From Sabellastarte sp. h YS-2021 (Eukaryota > Annelida > Polychaeta > Sabellida > Sabellidae): 64,000 nt of DNA. The translations under genes and the position numbers were made by a program. Below the pieces are notes generated by a model. It had not been told where the DNA came from. It worked only from the letters and a program-made list of their open reading frames with translations, and did not search any database. The number at the start of each line of letters is the position of its first letter. Within the stretch, counting starts at the first letter, position 1. The DNA is taken from contig OZ024929.1 in assembly GCA_964017235.1 (NCBI GenBank), forward strand, positions 157,837,609 to 157,901,608, read 5' to 3'. Positions 56,001 to 64,000 of this stretch are shown here, one piece after another.

Positions 56001-59000
56001 TAAATGGTCATCCTAGAGCCTCTATCTTCCAGTTAGGGGAATGTGAGTTACTTGTGAGTTGGGGCTGTACCTGTGGAGTTGGATGGGTTAAATAGCGATT
56101 TGAGTCCTGTAGTATGGAGATATTGCGCTGAGTATAAATACACAATACAATACAATGTTTTTGTTTTACCAAAGCTGCACCCCCTTTATTTGGTGCTTGT
56201 AAACTGATGGACTTTGAGCTGGAAGTGGCATTCTTCACTGGCCCTGGAAATGAACTGGGTGAACCCATTCCAGTGGAAAAAGCGCATGAACACATCTTTG
56301 GCATGGTGGTGATGAATGATTGGAGTGGTAAGTAAATCAAATCTAACAAGACATTTATTACACAAAATCAAATCTAGTGAGACCTTTCTTACATTTCATC
56401 AAATCTAATGAGACATTTATCACACTTAATATCTGCATTAGACTCCCAAGTGCACAGACTAGAACCATTATTCTGAAACTGTTTAATTCTAATTCAAAAC
56501 TAATAGTACTTTTATAGCACTTAATCTCCATCTGGTGACAGACTCTAAGGTGCGTCATGCCAGAAATCAGAGATTGTAATCATTGAATCAGAAACATAAC
56601 AAGTATCAGTCGTTAACCATAGAGATGTGAGGAAGCCGATGAGATTAAAAGTGCAAGAACTCAGTTAAATATGAAAATTTTAACCTTGGTCTGATGATTA
56701 TGTTGGGTGATCCATTTGTTTGACAAATCAACTTAACAAGATAACTGTGTTTTAATAAGTTTTCATTAAAATAAAAACAAGTGTGAACTCATTAGTAATA
56801 GTCTAATACAGTGAACTCTGTATAACTTGGTTATAGTTCTGACTAGCATACAAAACAATGCAGAACTATCTGATGTTGTGACTTCAAAAACTGGTTTGAG
56901 TCACACCTACTTCAACTTAGAGTGGTTCTGCAGAGTTGGTTGTATTCCACTAAAAGCAGTTCTACTTAAATCAAATATACATGTCTTAGTAATAAATCTG
57001 AGAATAAGTATGTGTATGATACATGTTACACAATTGTGCTCTTTATATACTATATGTTTAAAATCCTTGAGTTGGGGTGAGATTGAAAAAAAAAACATGA
57101 TAGTGTTTTTGAAATTATATTGATGTGTGTGTTTTGTAATTTTCATAGTCTTAACCATATAAAATTTGGTATTAGTAGAGTTAATTATGTAATACTAATA
57201 ATAGTATAGTTATCATTATAGAAGTCAGTTTAAGTCATATACAAGTTATTTAATCAGGTAACAGTAAAATATTGGTGGCACTCCTTTTCACGTGTCTGTG
57301 TGTTACTGAAATAACTTAAGAATTCATTGTGACTTTTCTAGTCCTTTAATGTTTAATTATCTGTTTTATTTTATGTACTGTACATGTATAAATTTGGTAA
57401 ATGAACTATGAACAGTTATTTATAAAAAATAATAATAATAAATAAATAAATAATTGAACAATTCACTCCAATGCTAATATTGCAACATTGCAAGAAGGCT
57501 TGATATAATTGTTAAATCAATTGTTGCCTAATTGTGAATAAAATATGTTTAAACTAAAATAACTAATATTGCAACATGTGTGATGTGAAAACCTGTGACA
57601 CATTTTGGTAAACACCAGTAACCAGTGGGTTTTATTTGTAAACTACGTATATCCAAGAGGTTGTATGTCCTTACTACATTCACTACTCATTTGTATGTAA
57701 TAGTCTTAACAGGACTTAAAACTGCTCATATCCAGTTACCATCACTGTTACATCACCACTGTGCAGTAATGAGATCAAATTGTAACATGTAAAAACAACC
57801 TACCACAGTCTCCTGTATCAGTGACTATATCATTCATTGTCTATATTGCATTAAAAACTGAAAAAATATACAAAGAACACATGGCCAGTTAGAACAGATT
57901 GTCATCAAACATATTCACATGGTGGTTGTTGTCTTTGCATAACTGCTATTTTGTAAATATAATATTTAATATTTAAATATTTAAAAATGTCAAATGTTGC
58001 CTAGTTTTGTTTAACTTGTTTTCATTATTTTAAGGGTATAGAATAGAATAGAATATCTTTTATTACAGTGTCCTGTTTGCATATAATACAATGATATACA
58101 ATACTGTACAACACACATATAAGTATAAGTTTGAACTTCATTTTTAAATATAGTTTTATCACTTATAAGTAAATCTTTTTTCTAACACACAACTTTTTAC
58201 ATATCAACTTAGACTATTACATACTGATAACCCACTGCCATCACTTTCTAACTTAACATTATCTTGCAGGGAATTCTCAATAACTTAACTGTCTGTGTTA
58301 AATGAGTGACAGACTTGAGTAAATAATAAGTGCAATCAGTCACAGTATGTTTCAAACTTGCCTTTCACCAGGGTACTGTTAGCTGGTAAGCAAATCATAG
58401 GTCTCATATGATTAGACAGAAAACAATTGTAACATCTAGAAGCTTCAGGTGACTAATTGCAATTTGTCACTTTAGTGAATCATTGGAGCAACAGTAAATG
58501 GCACTTTAATCCCAGGATTTCATCCTTTACTCATCTGATTAATCTGGCCTACTAATTACAATTCTGTTGACATTATTTGGTTAATCTTCACATCAAGTGT
58601 CTTATGGCCTTCAGACTATACTGTTATTTTCATAATGCTAACAAGTAACTGTGCTTGTGCCAAAAAATGGGATATAAATAGGAAGAAATCTCAGAATTCA
58701 GGTCATATTCCAAACTGTGTTCAAGTGTGCACATTGTTAAAGCAAAGTAAAATCATAAGATAAATTAACCTTGAGATAAATGTTTCCATTGTGCTGTCTC
58801 AATACCATTTAGGCATTTACAATTCTCTACAATTCTTATTTTATACGTAACTGTACCAGTCAATTGTTTTCAGTCAATAAATTTTCCATCATATAGTCAA
58901 GTGATTTACAATGTACATGTTGGTATCTTATCATTAATATTGTGTGAATACAGGGAACTTTTGTTCTGAGGTTCTGTGTTATTTATCACTGAAACATGGC

Positions 59001-62000
59001 ATTATTATTACACCAAATACCAACTGGTACAAAGTCAGCTGCTTATAAGAAAATAGCCTCTATACCAGGTAGAGATGAGGGTTTGTGTTCCAGAGCAGAA
59101 TTTCAGCTGCCAGATCTTCAAACAAAAGACTTCAATCTGCCAAAACACAAAGAGAGCAACAGTAACACAAGTAGACATTACAATCCAAGTGTCTCCAAGG
59201 ATCAAGACTGTTCTTTTGAATCATCTCCAGGAGTACGACTGAATTGTACAGGCTGCTCAGATTCCTCATTTGTAGAGGCTGCCATCATGGACAAGAAACC
59301 TCGGGAATACAAAGCTACAGGCAAATTATTGTACCAGTCTTACCAGGATCCGGACTGGAACAATTCAGCTTTGGATGAAACCTGTACTACTTGTGGAGGT
59401 GGGGAGCAAGATATCGCCTGTTGTACATCCAGAAGTGATGAGGTATCGATAAGTGGTGATTTCAATACAGCAACAACAAGGGGTGACATCAGGGATTTGC
59501 CATCTTCTGTAAAGCATCTGCTCTTCATGAAGCACATGATATCCTGCACATCTTGTACACTAGGGAAAAGCTGCGACATTGCACAGGAACTAGAGGCTGA
59601 CATGTCCAGCTTCTTTGAGATAGATTTGACAGCAGACTCTACAAGTGAGAAATCTGCAATAAGTGAATCTCGTAGAAGTGATGGGTTGTCTAGTCATCGG
59701 GTAGTAGAATCTGACAGCATGAACTATCATACAAGTGACATAGAATGTAACACAGATGATAGTGATGACCAAGACGAAGATGATTTAGATTTAGGATATA
59801 TCGGACTAAGTGATGATGACTCTTCCTTTAGGGATGTGTGTGATGAAGATTTGGATAGATTACACTGTAAAGACTGTTTGGTGGACAACATATCTAGAGC
59901 TGGATGTTTCTGTTGTGTTGTTGATGGTTCTGGGTCCAGTTCCAACAGAAGGACAAGCATCCTCACAACAATTTCAGATGAAAGCGAGTTTGTACTCAGA
60001 CCATTGTGCAAAGAACCAGTGACTGTTCAGAAAAGTGGAAAGGAAAAGACAACATTGCTCAAGAAACTAAAACAATTTAGGAGATACTTTAAAAAGCCAC
60101 AAAAGAATAAGACAACACACATCAAAACATTAGCTGTTCTATAATTTTTTCCGTGGAAAAAATGCGGTCTGAAATATTTATTTCTTGTATTGTTCATTCA
60201 CCTGTTGCCTGTTACAGTAAGATTTAATATTATAGAATAAAATTTATACTATATTTTTATGTTATTCTTCAGTATCGTGTACTTTAATTTATGAAACATC
60301 TGTGTTTAGTGAATACTGAAACTCAATTTTTAAATCTGTAACATTTAAAAGTAAGAGTTATTGTATGCAGTGTAGACAATACAGATAAACCTAATGGCAG
60401 TTAAACCTCATATGATATACTCCTCAAGGACTGTTGTGGCATAGAGCTTGAAAAATTATAAAACAAATTGTATTAAACTGGCAAGAAAATTAAATATCTT
60501 TTCAGAAGCATTGTCTGGAGGTATTCATTATTTCAAATAGCACAAGTTTGTTCAAAAGAAGTGCTAACTTAAAGTACATAAATGTAACTTCATTTGGTAC
60601 AATAGCTTAATTTGAACTAGGAATTTTTTTTCAACTAAGCCGTTGTATTGGAGATCTTTTAATAAGTGATATAGTTTAAAGTACTGATGTTCACATTAAA
60701 TTTCAGCCAGAGACATTCAGAAGTGGGAATATGTGCCTTTGGGACCTTTCCTTGCCAAGAACTTTGGGACCTCTGTTTCACCGTGGGTGGTCACTATGGA
60801 TGCCTTGATGCCTTTTGTGGTTCCCAATATGGATCAGGTATGGGTATACATATTCACAAAACAGTTCATTCAAAGATGGGACAAAATCAAGCCCAGGTTT
60901 GATACAAAACCTGTTTTTTTTGTTAATTTTTGTAGATCCCTTTTGTGATAACATGTCAGGGTTAAATGTCCACAAAAATTGATTCTTTCATGCTTAGTGG
61001 GGTTTATAATACCATTCTTTTTGCAGTGAGACTATATATTTTAGTTTTATGATAGATGTTTGTCATTTATTGTGTCATAAATGACTTAAACTGAACTGAA
61101 ATAAAATTTCAACTAAGTGCAATATTAAATGTAAAATGTAAAGATTTACAGAGACTAAGAAATATGAAGTTCACGGCAGCATATGAAATTTGACAGAAGA
61201 CCCTACATACAGAGAAATTTGGTATCAGAGAACTCAAATGCCTAAACACAGTCACAGAAATGACAAGACCTTGTAATAATTCAAGGAAATCCCGTCTGAC
61301 CTCATGTGGGAAAGCTGGTAGTTGCTTGCTGTTGGTTGTGCAGTTTACAGTATAGAACCTTGACTAACTGCATGTACTGGTTTCCTCAGCCCTTTGAACT
61401 TCACGGCAATGTAGAACCCATGAGGTACTAGGCGTGACATAAAACACTAATTAAATAAATACTAATAAATTAGTAATAATTCAAGAAAATAAGAGGGGTT
61501 TGTTTAATATATGGTAAATTTTAAATATTTTGTTGAATTTCATTTTTCATTTTGTCAAACATTAGGCATCCTGTAAATAATGTGTAAGTAATCCAAACTT
61601 TAATTATCTGAATGTTATTGCTTATCAATTATGCTGCTATTCTATCAAGTATAATTACCTTTGTTTTGCTTGTAATACCACTGCTTGTTTACAAACCTTT
61701 TTATTGAATGAAATCTCACTGTCTTTAATTTTTGGGATAACCCAAGTTTTCCTTTAATATTTTCATGCAACGAGGACAAATTTTCTGGATTTTAACAGTG
61801 TAACTACTCTCAAACTATTATTAGACATACATGTGTTTATATTTCCATGAAAGCATTGAGGTTAGAGAAGAACATGGCATGTAAAACGGCATAAAATTTG
61901 TCATGATATTTCTATTTACATACTTGTCTCTAAATGTAACCATAAATTTATTTGTAAAAAAAGCCGTTTTCCTCCATGCTAAATCTAATATCCCTAATAT

Positions 62001-62717
62001 CCGTGCTAAATCTAATATGAGATAGTGTATAAAGTTGTGCATTTTTGAATTGTTTGCTTGTACTTTGATTCAGAAAAAGTTTACGGTATATTTTTGGAAA
62101 AAAAATTACCCCTGTTCACTTGATGGAACAGCCAACATGGCGGCGTCCTATTGCGTTCACTTGGATAATTTTGTTAATTTTACAAGTGTTTTAGGGTATT
62201 TTATTTAAAACAGTCATGTTAGAATAGGAATATATTACTCAAACCCGTCCAAACGCAGAATTTTATCACGGGTGGCATTATCAAAGCACTCAGGCTTCGC
62301 CTTCGTGTTTTGACAACACCACCCGTGCTAAAATTCTGCGTTTGGACGTTTTTTTTGTGATATATTCCTATAATATTGTATTTCTTTTATTATCCACTTT
62401 GTCAACAGCATGTTTAAAAATGTATTACATTAAGAAATATGAAAGAGTACTGAAATTGCAAACAAGGATAACAATGATGTACATCGATATTCATGATTTT
62501 TTGGCTTTTATCAGTATAGATATAGCTTACTCTTGTATCTGATTGACATATGTGGCAGAGTGGATAGTAGAAAACTGTATTTTTTTCCTCCTGTGTTTTT
62601 TCCACCTGTACATAATTTTCTATCTTGCACACTGTTTTTAGGATCCCAAACCTCTGCCTTACTTGCAACACTCGGATAACTTCAATTTCAACATCCACTT
62701 AGAGGTGGCTCTGAAAG
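40954..62717 (+). CDS. FAH: Fumarylacetoacetase, exons 1-9 (gene continues past the window)
   Basis: Last enzyme of tyrosine breakdown, a cytosolic homodimer that splits fumarylacetoacetate into fumarate and acetoacetate. Nine exons with GT-AG introns and consistent phases code about 304 residues, matching the first ~304 of the 419 in vertebrate FAH without gaps that I can see. The N-terminal SH3-like domain begins [12 protein letters not shown] and the catalytic domain starts near GDYTDFYSS. Conserved active-site and metal residues seen: Asp, Tyr and His of DFYSSIHH (human D126, Y128, H133), Arg of MFRGK (R142), both Glu of FELEVAFF (E199, E201), Asp of MNDWSARDIQ (D233, with R237 and Q240) and Lys of FLAKNFGT (K253). 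The final catalytic Glu (E364) would lie in missing exons. Introns are swollen by transposable elements; the longest seen is 8.8 kb. Confidence 0.97.
41284..42179. repeat. Giant imperfect palindrome (foldback element) in FAH intron 1
   Basis: The left arm (41284-41820) is the reverse complement of 41857-42179, around a ~37-bp loop. Arms start CTACCAGTAAACGCCC and, at the centre, carry tandem TACCAGTGAACGCCCGCC. The left arm has an extra ~200 bp (about 41444-41640) with its own inverted ends (CTTGATTCGAG / CTCGCGAATCATCAAG), likely a small MITE. No coding capacity. Confidence 0.85.
42247..42510 (+). repeat. Single-arm copy of the foldback element
   Basis: Repeats the left arm of 41284-41760 without the internal MITE, from CTGCCAGTAAATGC to CTTGACCTCTAACAAAGAAA, with point changes. 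It carries CCAGTGAACGCCC once. Confidence 0.8.
42531..42658. repeat. Small hairpin MITE
   Basis: Starts GATTTGTGATGGCAACTTTT and ends AAAATTGCCATCACAAATTG, inverted with ~24-bp arms around a T-rich centre. Confidence 0.65.
42890..43165 (+). repeat. Two diverged ~157-bp direct repeats
   Basis: AATATGGGATAAAAG, CTTCAGATTT and TATATGTTG-type blocks recur in order at about 42916-43000 and 43073-43152. They lie directly upstream of FAH exon 2. No function suggested. Confidence 0.55.
43291..43401 (+). CDS. FAH: FAH exon 2
   Basis: Acceptor TTTTTCAG, donor GTATGT. 37 codons from [17 protein letters not shown] to DVFDK, phase 0 at both ends. Confidence 0.96.
43966..44087 (+). CDS. FAH: FAH exon 3
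   Basis: Acceptor TATTTAG, donor GTGAGC. Reads [18 protein letters not shown] and ends in the split Ser/Arg codon after DLMS (122 bp). Confidence 0.95.
44891..44940 (+). CDS. FAH: FAH exon 4
   Basis: 50-bp micro-exon; acceptor TTTGCAG, donor GTAAGT. Reads [16 protein letters not shown], ending on the first base of a Gly codon. Confidence 0.95.
45248..45503 (+). mobile_element. Repeat-less copy of the ACCCCACAGCC element (copy 3)
   Basis: Starts AGTTTTTACCCCACAGCCCT and ends GGCTGTGGGGTACAGGCATC. Its reverse complement aligns along its length with positions 5-230 of the window plus the terminal ~25 bp of copy 1, but the tandem core is absent. Lies in FAH intron 4. Confidence 0.85.
45698..45925 (+). 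repeat. Three ~84-bp tandem repeats
   Basis: Each unit has ATACTACCT, GAGTGTTCTACGAGTTGGTA (variants), TAGAAACCCCATAGAAA and GTAAGTGCC. Confidence 0.85.
46010..46389 (+). pseudogene. 5'-truncated LINE 3' end with (GATTA)n tail
   Basis: An 85-residue frame ends like a LINE ORF2 C-terminus ([31 protein letters not shown]). A short 3' UTR and a GATTA repeat (46366-46388) follow. The tail differs from the other LINEs here, so it is a distinct family. Confidence 0.8.
46609..46800 (+). mobile_element. Degenerate tRNA-derived SINE
   Basis: ATATGGTGTAGTGGTGGTGC resembles the A-box head and GGCTTTGAATCACTG the B-box of the 14449 SINE. The tail GAAAGTTAGTCATCACTTTG parallels its body. Confidence 0.6.
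46849..46939 (+). CDS. FAH: FAH exon 5
   Basis: Acceptor TTTTCAG, donor GTAAGT. Starts [17 protein letters not shown] with the metal-binding Asp and catalytic His, and ends in the split Trp codon after ALMPN. Confidence 0.96.
47247..47344 (+). CDS. FAH: FAH exon 6
   Basis: Acceptor TTTATAG, donor GTAAGT. Reads [20 protein letters not shown] to QTRPDE. It is followed by the 8.8-kb repeat-filled intron. Confidence 0.96.
47640..47995 (+). repeat. ~167-bp tandem repeats (left block)
   Basis: About two units with CCTTTGCATAGGACACT, GGGTCAAAAATTCGCT, TTTCGAGATATTGACAC and AAGATGGCCGCCGAAAG. Diverged copies recur at 52455-52560 and 52965-53075. Confidence 0.85.
49503..51583 (-). mobile_element. 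Young 5'-truncated LINE (copy C) inside the 133-bp array
   Basis: A (AATC)n tail at 49503-49518 marks the 3' end. The 5' break is near 51583, within the LINE linker. Flanking array units resume on both sides (GAGAAAA before, ATCTGCAATAC after). Its 3' ~130 bp are identical to 16149-16280. Confidence 0.9.
49652..51580 (-). pseudogene. LINE copy C reverse transcriptase, single frameshift
   Basis: Minus-strand ORF2 from [20 protein letters not shown] through [35 protein letters not shown], a GVP..LGPLLF block, [22 protein letters not shown] and [10 protein letters not shown] to [10 protein letters not shown]. The only lesion I see is one extra C in a six-C run at about 50628-50633, inside the conserved GVPQGS block. 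The endonuclease is lost by 5' truncation. Confidence 0.9.
52437..53945 (+). repeat. ~166-bp tandem array with a ~510-bp higher-order duplication
   Basis: Units start AAGTAGCTATTACTCACTTA at about 53261, 53427, 53592 and 53758. The larger block 52437-52750 is repeated at 52950-53260, including TAGGCCAAAGTTCACCAAAC, and the opening motif returns at 53930. Confidence 0.88.
54038..54083 (+). repeat. CA/GCAC microsatellite
   Basis: GACACACGCAGGCACGCACG followed by ACACACACACATGG, just inside the right end of the composite element. Confidence 0.85.
54229..55563 (+). mobile_element. ACCCCACAGCC element with 139-146-bp tandem core (copy 2)
   Basis: Starts AGTTTTTACCCCACAGCCCT and ends CTAGGCTGTGGGGTACGTGC. 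The core (54440-55390) is about seven units. GGCTATATCTCGG recurs at about 54470, 54609, 54748, 54894, 55040 and 55252. Units carry TGACC/AGGTCA half-sites. It is in opposite orientation to copy 1 and lies in FAH intron 6. Confidence 0.85.
55395..55465 (+). mobile_element. ~70-bp LINE copy-A-family 3' end
   Basis: GGTCTGTCTGTTGATGCAGA, TTAAGCACTGTTAAAGTCG and ATTAGAATTC match the copy A 3' UTR in reverse. It is embedded in copy 2 of the repeat element; short and diverged. Confidence 0.5.
56175..56327 (+). CDS. FAH: FAH exon 7
   Basis: Acceptor ACCAAAG (weaker pyrimidine tract), donor GTAAGT. Reads [45 protein letters not shown]. Carries the two metal-ligand Glu and one Asp. Confidence 0.95.
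56483..56640 (-). mobile_element. LINE copy-A-family 3' UTR fragment
   Basis: TAATAGTACTTTTATAGCAC, TTAATCTCCATC and GACAGACTCTAAGG follow the 3' end of LINE A (3761-3850) in the same order. Extremely 5'-truncated. Lies in FAH intron 7. Confidence 0.75.
57130..58990. other. AT-rich part of FAH intron 7, no gene seen
   Basis: Contains an (AAT)/(AAAT) run near 57430-57455 and a TAGAA repeat followed by TATCTTTTATTACAG near 58045-58070, possibly the 3' tail of a minus-strand retroelement. Nothing coding is recognised. Confidence 0.55.
58996..60144 (+). CDS. Intact 382-residue single-exon protein of unknown function, nested in FAH intron 7
   Basis: I do not recognise the family. ATG at 58996, TAA at 60142-60144, uninterrupted, same strand as FAH. 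Visible features: Ser/Asp/Glu-rich overall; CxxC-type clusters (LNCTGCSD near residue 78, [10 protein letters not shown] near 135, [15 protein letters not shown] near 187, LHCKDCLVD and GCFCCVV near 300); a very acidic stretch ([16 protein letters not shown], near 258); and a strongly basic C-terminus ([20 protein letters not shown]). No signal peptide or membrane segment. AATAAA at 60236-60241 lies 92 bp past the stop. Lack of introns and a private poly(A) signal suggest an independent nested gene, perhaps a retrogene; an alternative terminal exon of FAH is less likely because no matching acceptor is evident. Composition and length argue against a chance frame in this AT-rich intron. Confidence 0.7.
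   Translation: MALLLHQIPTGTKSAAYKKIASIPGRDEGLCSRAEFQLPDLQTKDFNLPKHKESNSNTSRHYNPSVSKDQDCSFESSPGVRLNCTGCSDSSFVEAAIMDKKPREYKATGKLLYQSYQDPDWNNSALDETCTTCGGGEQDIACCTSRSDEVSISGDFNTATTRGDIRDLPSSVKHLLFMKHMISCTSCTLGKSCDIAQELEADMSSFFEIDLTADSTSEKSAISESRRSDGLSSHRVVESDSMNYHTSDIECNTDDSDDQDEDDLDLGYIGLSDDDSSFRDVCDEDLDRLHCKDCLVDNISRAGCFCCVVDGSGSSSNRRTSILTTISDESEFVLRPLCKEPVTVQKSGKEKTTLLKKLKQFRRYFKKPQKNKTTHIKTLAVL
60236..60241 (+). terminator. Poly(A) signal of the nested gene
   Basis: AATAAA 92 bp after the stop of the 382-residue frame, in an AT-rich 3' region. Confidence 0.55.
60707..60837 (+). CDS. FAH: FAH exon 8
   Basis: Acceptor ATTTCAG, donor GTATGG. Reads [20 protein letters not shown] to PFVVPNMDQ, phase 0 at its end. 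Confidence 0.96.
61296..61460 (+). mobile_element. 5'-truncated SINE
   Basis: GGAAAGCTGGTAGTTGCTTG, AACCTTGACTAACTGCATG and TGACATAAAAC follow the body and tail of the SINE at 14449-14682 in order, without the tRNA-like head. An A/T-rich tail (TTAAATAAATAC) follows. Confidence 0.7.
62223..62372. mobile_element. Foldback MITE with near-perfect ~70-bp arms
   Basis: ATAGGAATATAT..CGTCCAAACGCAGAATTTTA is repeated inverted as TAAAATTCTGCGTTTGGACG..ATATATTCCTAT. The centre is AGGC-TTC-GCCT. It has no coding capacity and lies in FAH intron 8. Confidence 0.88.
62642..62717 (+). CDS. FAH: FAH exon 9
   Basis: Acceptor TTTTTAG, donor GTACTT. Reads [19 protein letters not shown] to VALKG (split Gly). 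No later FAH exon is visible; a DIRS element starts 79 bp downstream. Confidence 0.94.
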
Positions 62718-62949
62718 GTACTTGTGATCCAAAACACTTTCAGCTGGAGTAGAGGAATAACAAAACTACATTCTCTGATGCCACTGAAAAATCAATTTTA
62801 TTGCGCTAATGTATCTTACCTAGTGGACCGGTGCAATAGTCCGGCGCCTAGCTGGTCCCGCCAAACATTAGAAAAAAATGTCCTGAGCTGGGCTCTGGCC
62901 TGGACCGGTAGTGTAGTATTCACTCGCCAGGTGTCACCGGACACCCAGC

Positions 62950-62985
62950 TCCCCTACTGCGCGTGTGCGCACATGCGCACTTCCT
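62950..62985 (+). promoter_or_regulatory. NRF-1-like palindromes in the DIRS copy B leader
   Basis: ACTGCGCGTGTGCGCACATGCGCAC contains two overlapping TGCGCA-type palindromes about 150 bp before the gag ATG. It resembles the array in front of the Polinton polymerase. Promoter role is inference. Confidence 0.45.
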
Positions 62986-63108
62986 CTTTTTGTTTGGCGC
63001 CATTGTGTTTGAAATCGTGAAAGTTATAAGAGAAACTTTTATTATTATACAAAGTGACATATTGTTTGGTTGGTGATTAAACGTGGATTATTAGTTCATA
63101 TATATATC

Positions 63109-64000
63109 ATGGCATCACCAGGACAATGTAGAGGTAACTGCGGGCACATTATGGCTGCATTTGATGGACATAAAAAGTGTGCCAGGTGTAGAGACAAAAA
63201 GTTGGGGAATGACCCTTGTGTGAAGAACCAATTATGTACTATTTGTGATTCTTTTACCGAACAACAACGTTCTATGCTCTCCACCCCTCAGTATAAAATC
63301 AGGAAAGATAAAAAGTCCGGACTTTTGGTATCCCCCTCCAAGGTTACCGTGGTGGGTGTAGTTCCCCAGGAGGATTTGGGTGGAGACGAAGTAGAGGAAG
63401 AAGACGTTCCGGTTCAAGCTTCCGGTTCCGGTGAACAAGAGGTTTTCTCTATTACCCATCATTCTCCCGAAGAATTTGTCTCAAAACAAGACTTTGACAA
63501 TCTTAACAACAAACTAGAGGAAAAGTTCGCCCGATTCGAGGCATTACTTACTAGGACAAACATCTTCTCTACACCTAAAGTCCCAGTTACCAATACTGCG
63601 GTTACTACTTCTGAACAACCATTCTTCAATCCCTCTGAGCCTGGAGCCACCGGTCCGGTGAGGCCTCCGGCTTCAGACGGGCAAATTTCACATCCAAAGT
63701 ACGCAAAGAATAAGGGCACGGGAAAGAAGCTGAAAAAGAAAAAGACTGTTCCTACTGCTACAGTTGTGTCTGAGGCACCGGCTCCGGTGAAGGAACACAC
63801 TGTAAGCACTTCCCTGCCTACTCAGAATACTGAGCAACCGGCTAAAGTGGACATACCCGTTCCGGGCCCTGCCTTGTCACTTTCTTCCGGTGGTGATTCC
63901 ATCTCCAAGCCAGCTACCCTTTCAGGCTCTTCCACCTTGTCGGCTTCTGTCACCGGTGCTTCCGGTGTCAGTCAGTCCTTCTTTGCTGATCCGGACGCTT
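63109..64000 (+). CDS. DIRS copy B gag, open to the window end (partial)
   Basis: Structural protein of the retroelement. ATG at 63109; 297 codons with no stop up to the last base. The N-terminal Cys/His block (NCGHIMAAFDGHKKCARC, NDPCVKNQLCTICDSF) parallels that of DIRS copy A gag (KCGHFMPQF..CFGC..DPC). A coiled-coil-like segment follows (KQDFDNLNNKLEEKFARFEA), then a basic patch (KNKGTGKKLKKKKT) and Ser/Pro/Thr-rich sequence. The open frame and clear composition suggest a young copy. Product and length beyond the window are unknown. Confidence 0.85.
   Translation, partial: MASPGQCRGNCGHIMAAFDGHKKCARCRDKKLGNDPCVKNQLCTICDSFTEQQRSMLSTPQYKIRKDKKSGLLVSPSKVTVVGVVPQEDLGGDEVEEEDVPVQASGSGEQEVFSITHHSPEEFVSKQDFDNLNNKLEEKFARFEALLTRTNIFSTPKVPVTNTAVTTSEQPFFNPSEPGATGPVRPPASDGQISHPKYAKNKGTGKKLKKKKTVPTATVVSEAPAPVKEHTVSTSLPTQNTEQPAKVDIPVPGPALSLSSGGDSISKPATLSGSSTLSASVTGASGVSQSFFADPDA

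Larger units (their letters stand above)
62797..64000 (+). mobile_element. DIRS-type retrotransposon copy B, 5' part (runs off the window)
   Basis: Begins TTTATTGCGCTAATG, matching the 5' end of DIRS copy A (TTTATTGCGCTAC on its own strand). As in copy A, it is preceded by AAT. A ~310-bp leader with a GC-rich stretch leads to gag at 63109. Lies in the FAH intron after exon 9, same orientation as FAH. Confidence 0.85.

Noticed and set aside
59340..59603. Minus-strand frames overlapping the nested 382-residue gene
   Set aside because: Short, no recognisable motif; shadows of the plus-strand frame.

Overview
The window is a stretch of animal nuclear DNA, most probably from a marine invertebrate and perhaps a mollusc. 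That placement is an inference from four things: a fumarylacetoacetase (FAH) gene with GT-AG introns, a Polinton/Maverick, DIRS-type tyrosine-recombinase retrotransposons together with CR1-like LINEs carrying a 2A motif, and elements built from roughly 140-bp tandem repeats. No species can be named from sequence alone.

Layout. 1-1290 is a tandem-repeat-bearing non-autonomous element. 2.6-3.6 kb is a decayed LINE. 3.76-7.1 kb is a nearly full-length CR1-like LINE (minus) with a 2A motif. 7.3-8.66 kb holds repeat units split by a MITE. 8.7-23.6 kb is a single plus-strand LINE copy broken up by a PIF/Harbinger transposon (9072-13970, TAA duplication), two tRNA-derived SINEs, and a DIRS retrotransposon (15021-23233). 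The DIRS itself contains a MITE, which contains a LINE 3' end. 24-25.2 kb is another LINE relic.

25.97-39.4 kb is one minus-strand CR1-like LINE split by an 11,359-bp Polinton (26712-38070) with a perfect 6-bp duplication (CTCGAG). The Polinton encodes protein-primed DNA polymerase, packaging ATPase, adenain-like protease, major capsid protein, penton, a small basic virion protein and a further conserved protein. I find no integrase. The polymerase has one in-frame stop, another gene has one in-frame stop, and the penton gene has no ATG where its conserved N-terminus begins. The element looks recently dead but well preserved.

40.95 kb to the end is the host gene FAH on the plus strand. Nine exons (40954-62717) give about 304 codons that match vertebrate FAH with the splice phases agreeing; the remaining exons lie past the window. 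Its introns hold a giant imperfect palindrome (41.3-42.2 kb), a 6.5-kb composite tandem-repeat element (47.6-54.1 kb) interrupted by a young LINE, another 139-146-bp repeat element (54.2-55.6 kb), an intact uncharacterised 382-codon single-exon gene (58996-60144), a foldback MITE and, just after exon 9, the 5' part of a DIRS element with an open gag frame (62797 to the end).

The only host genes supported are FAH and the possible nested 382-aa gene. Nearly everything else is transposable-element sequence, and the nesting gives a clear relative order of insertion events.
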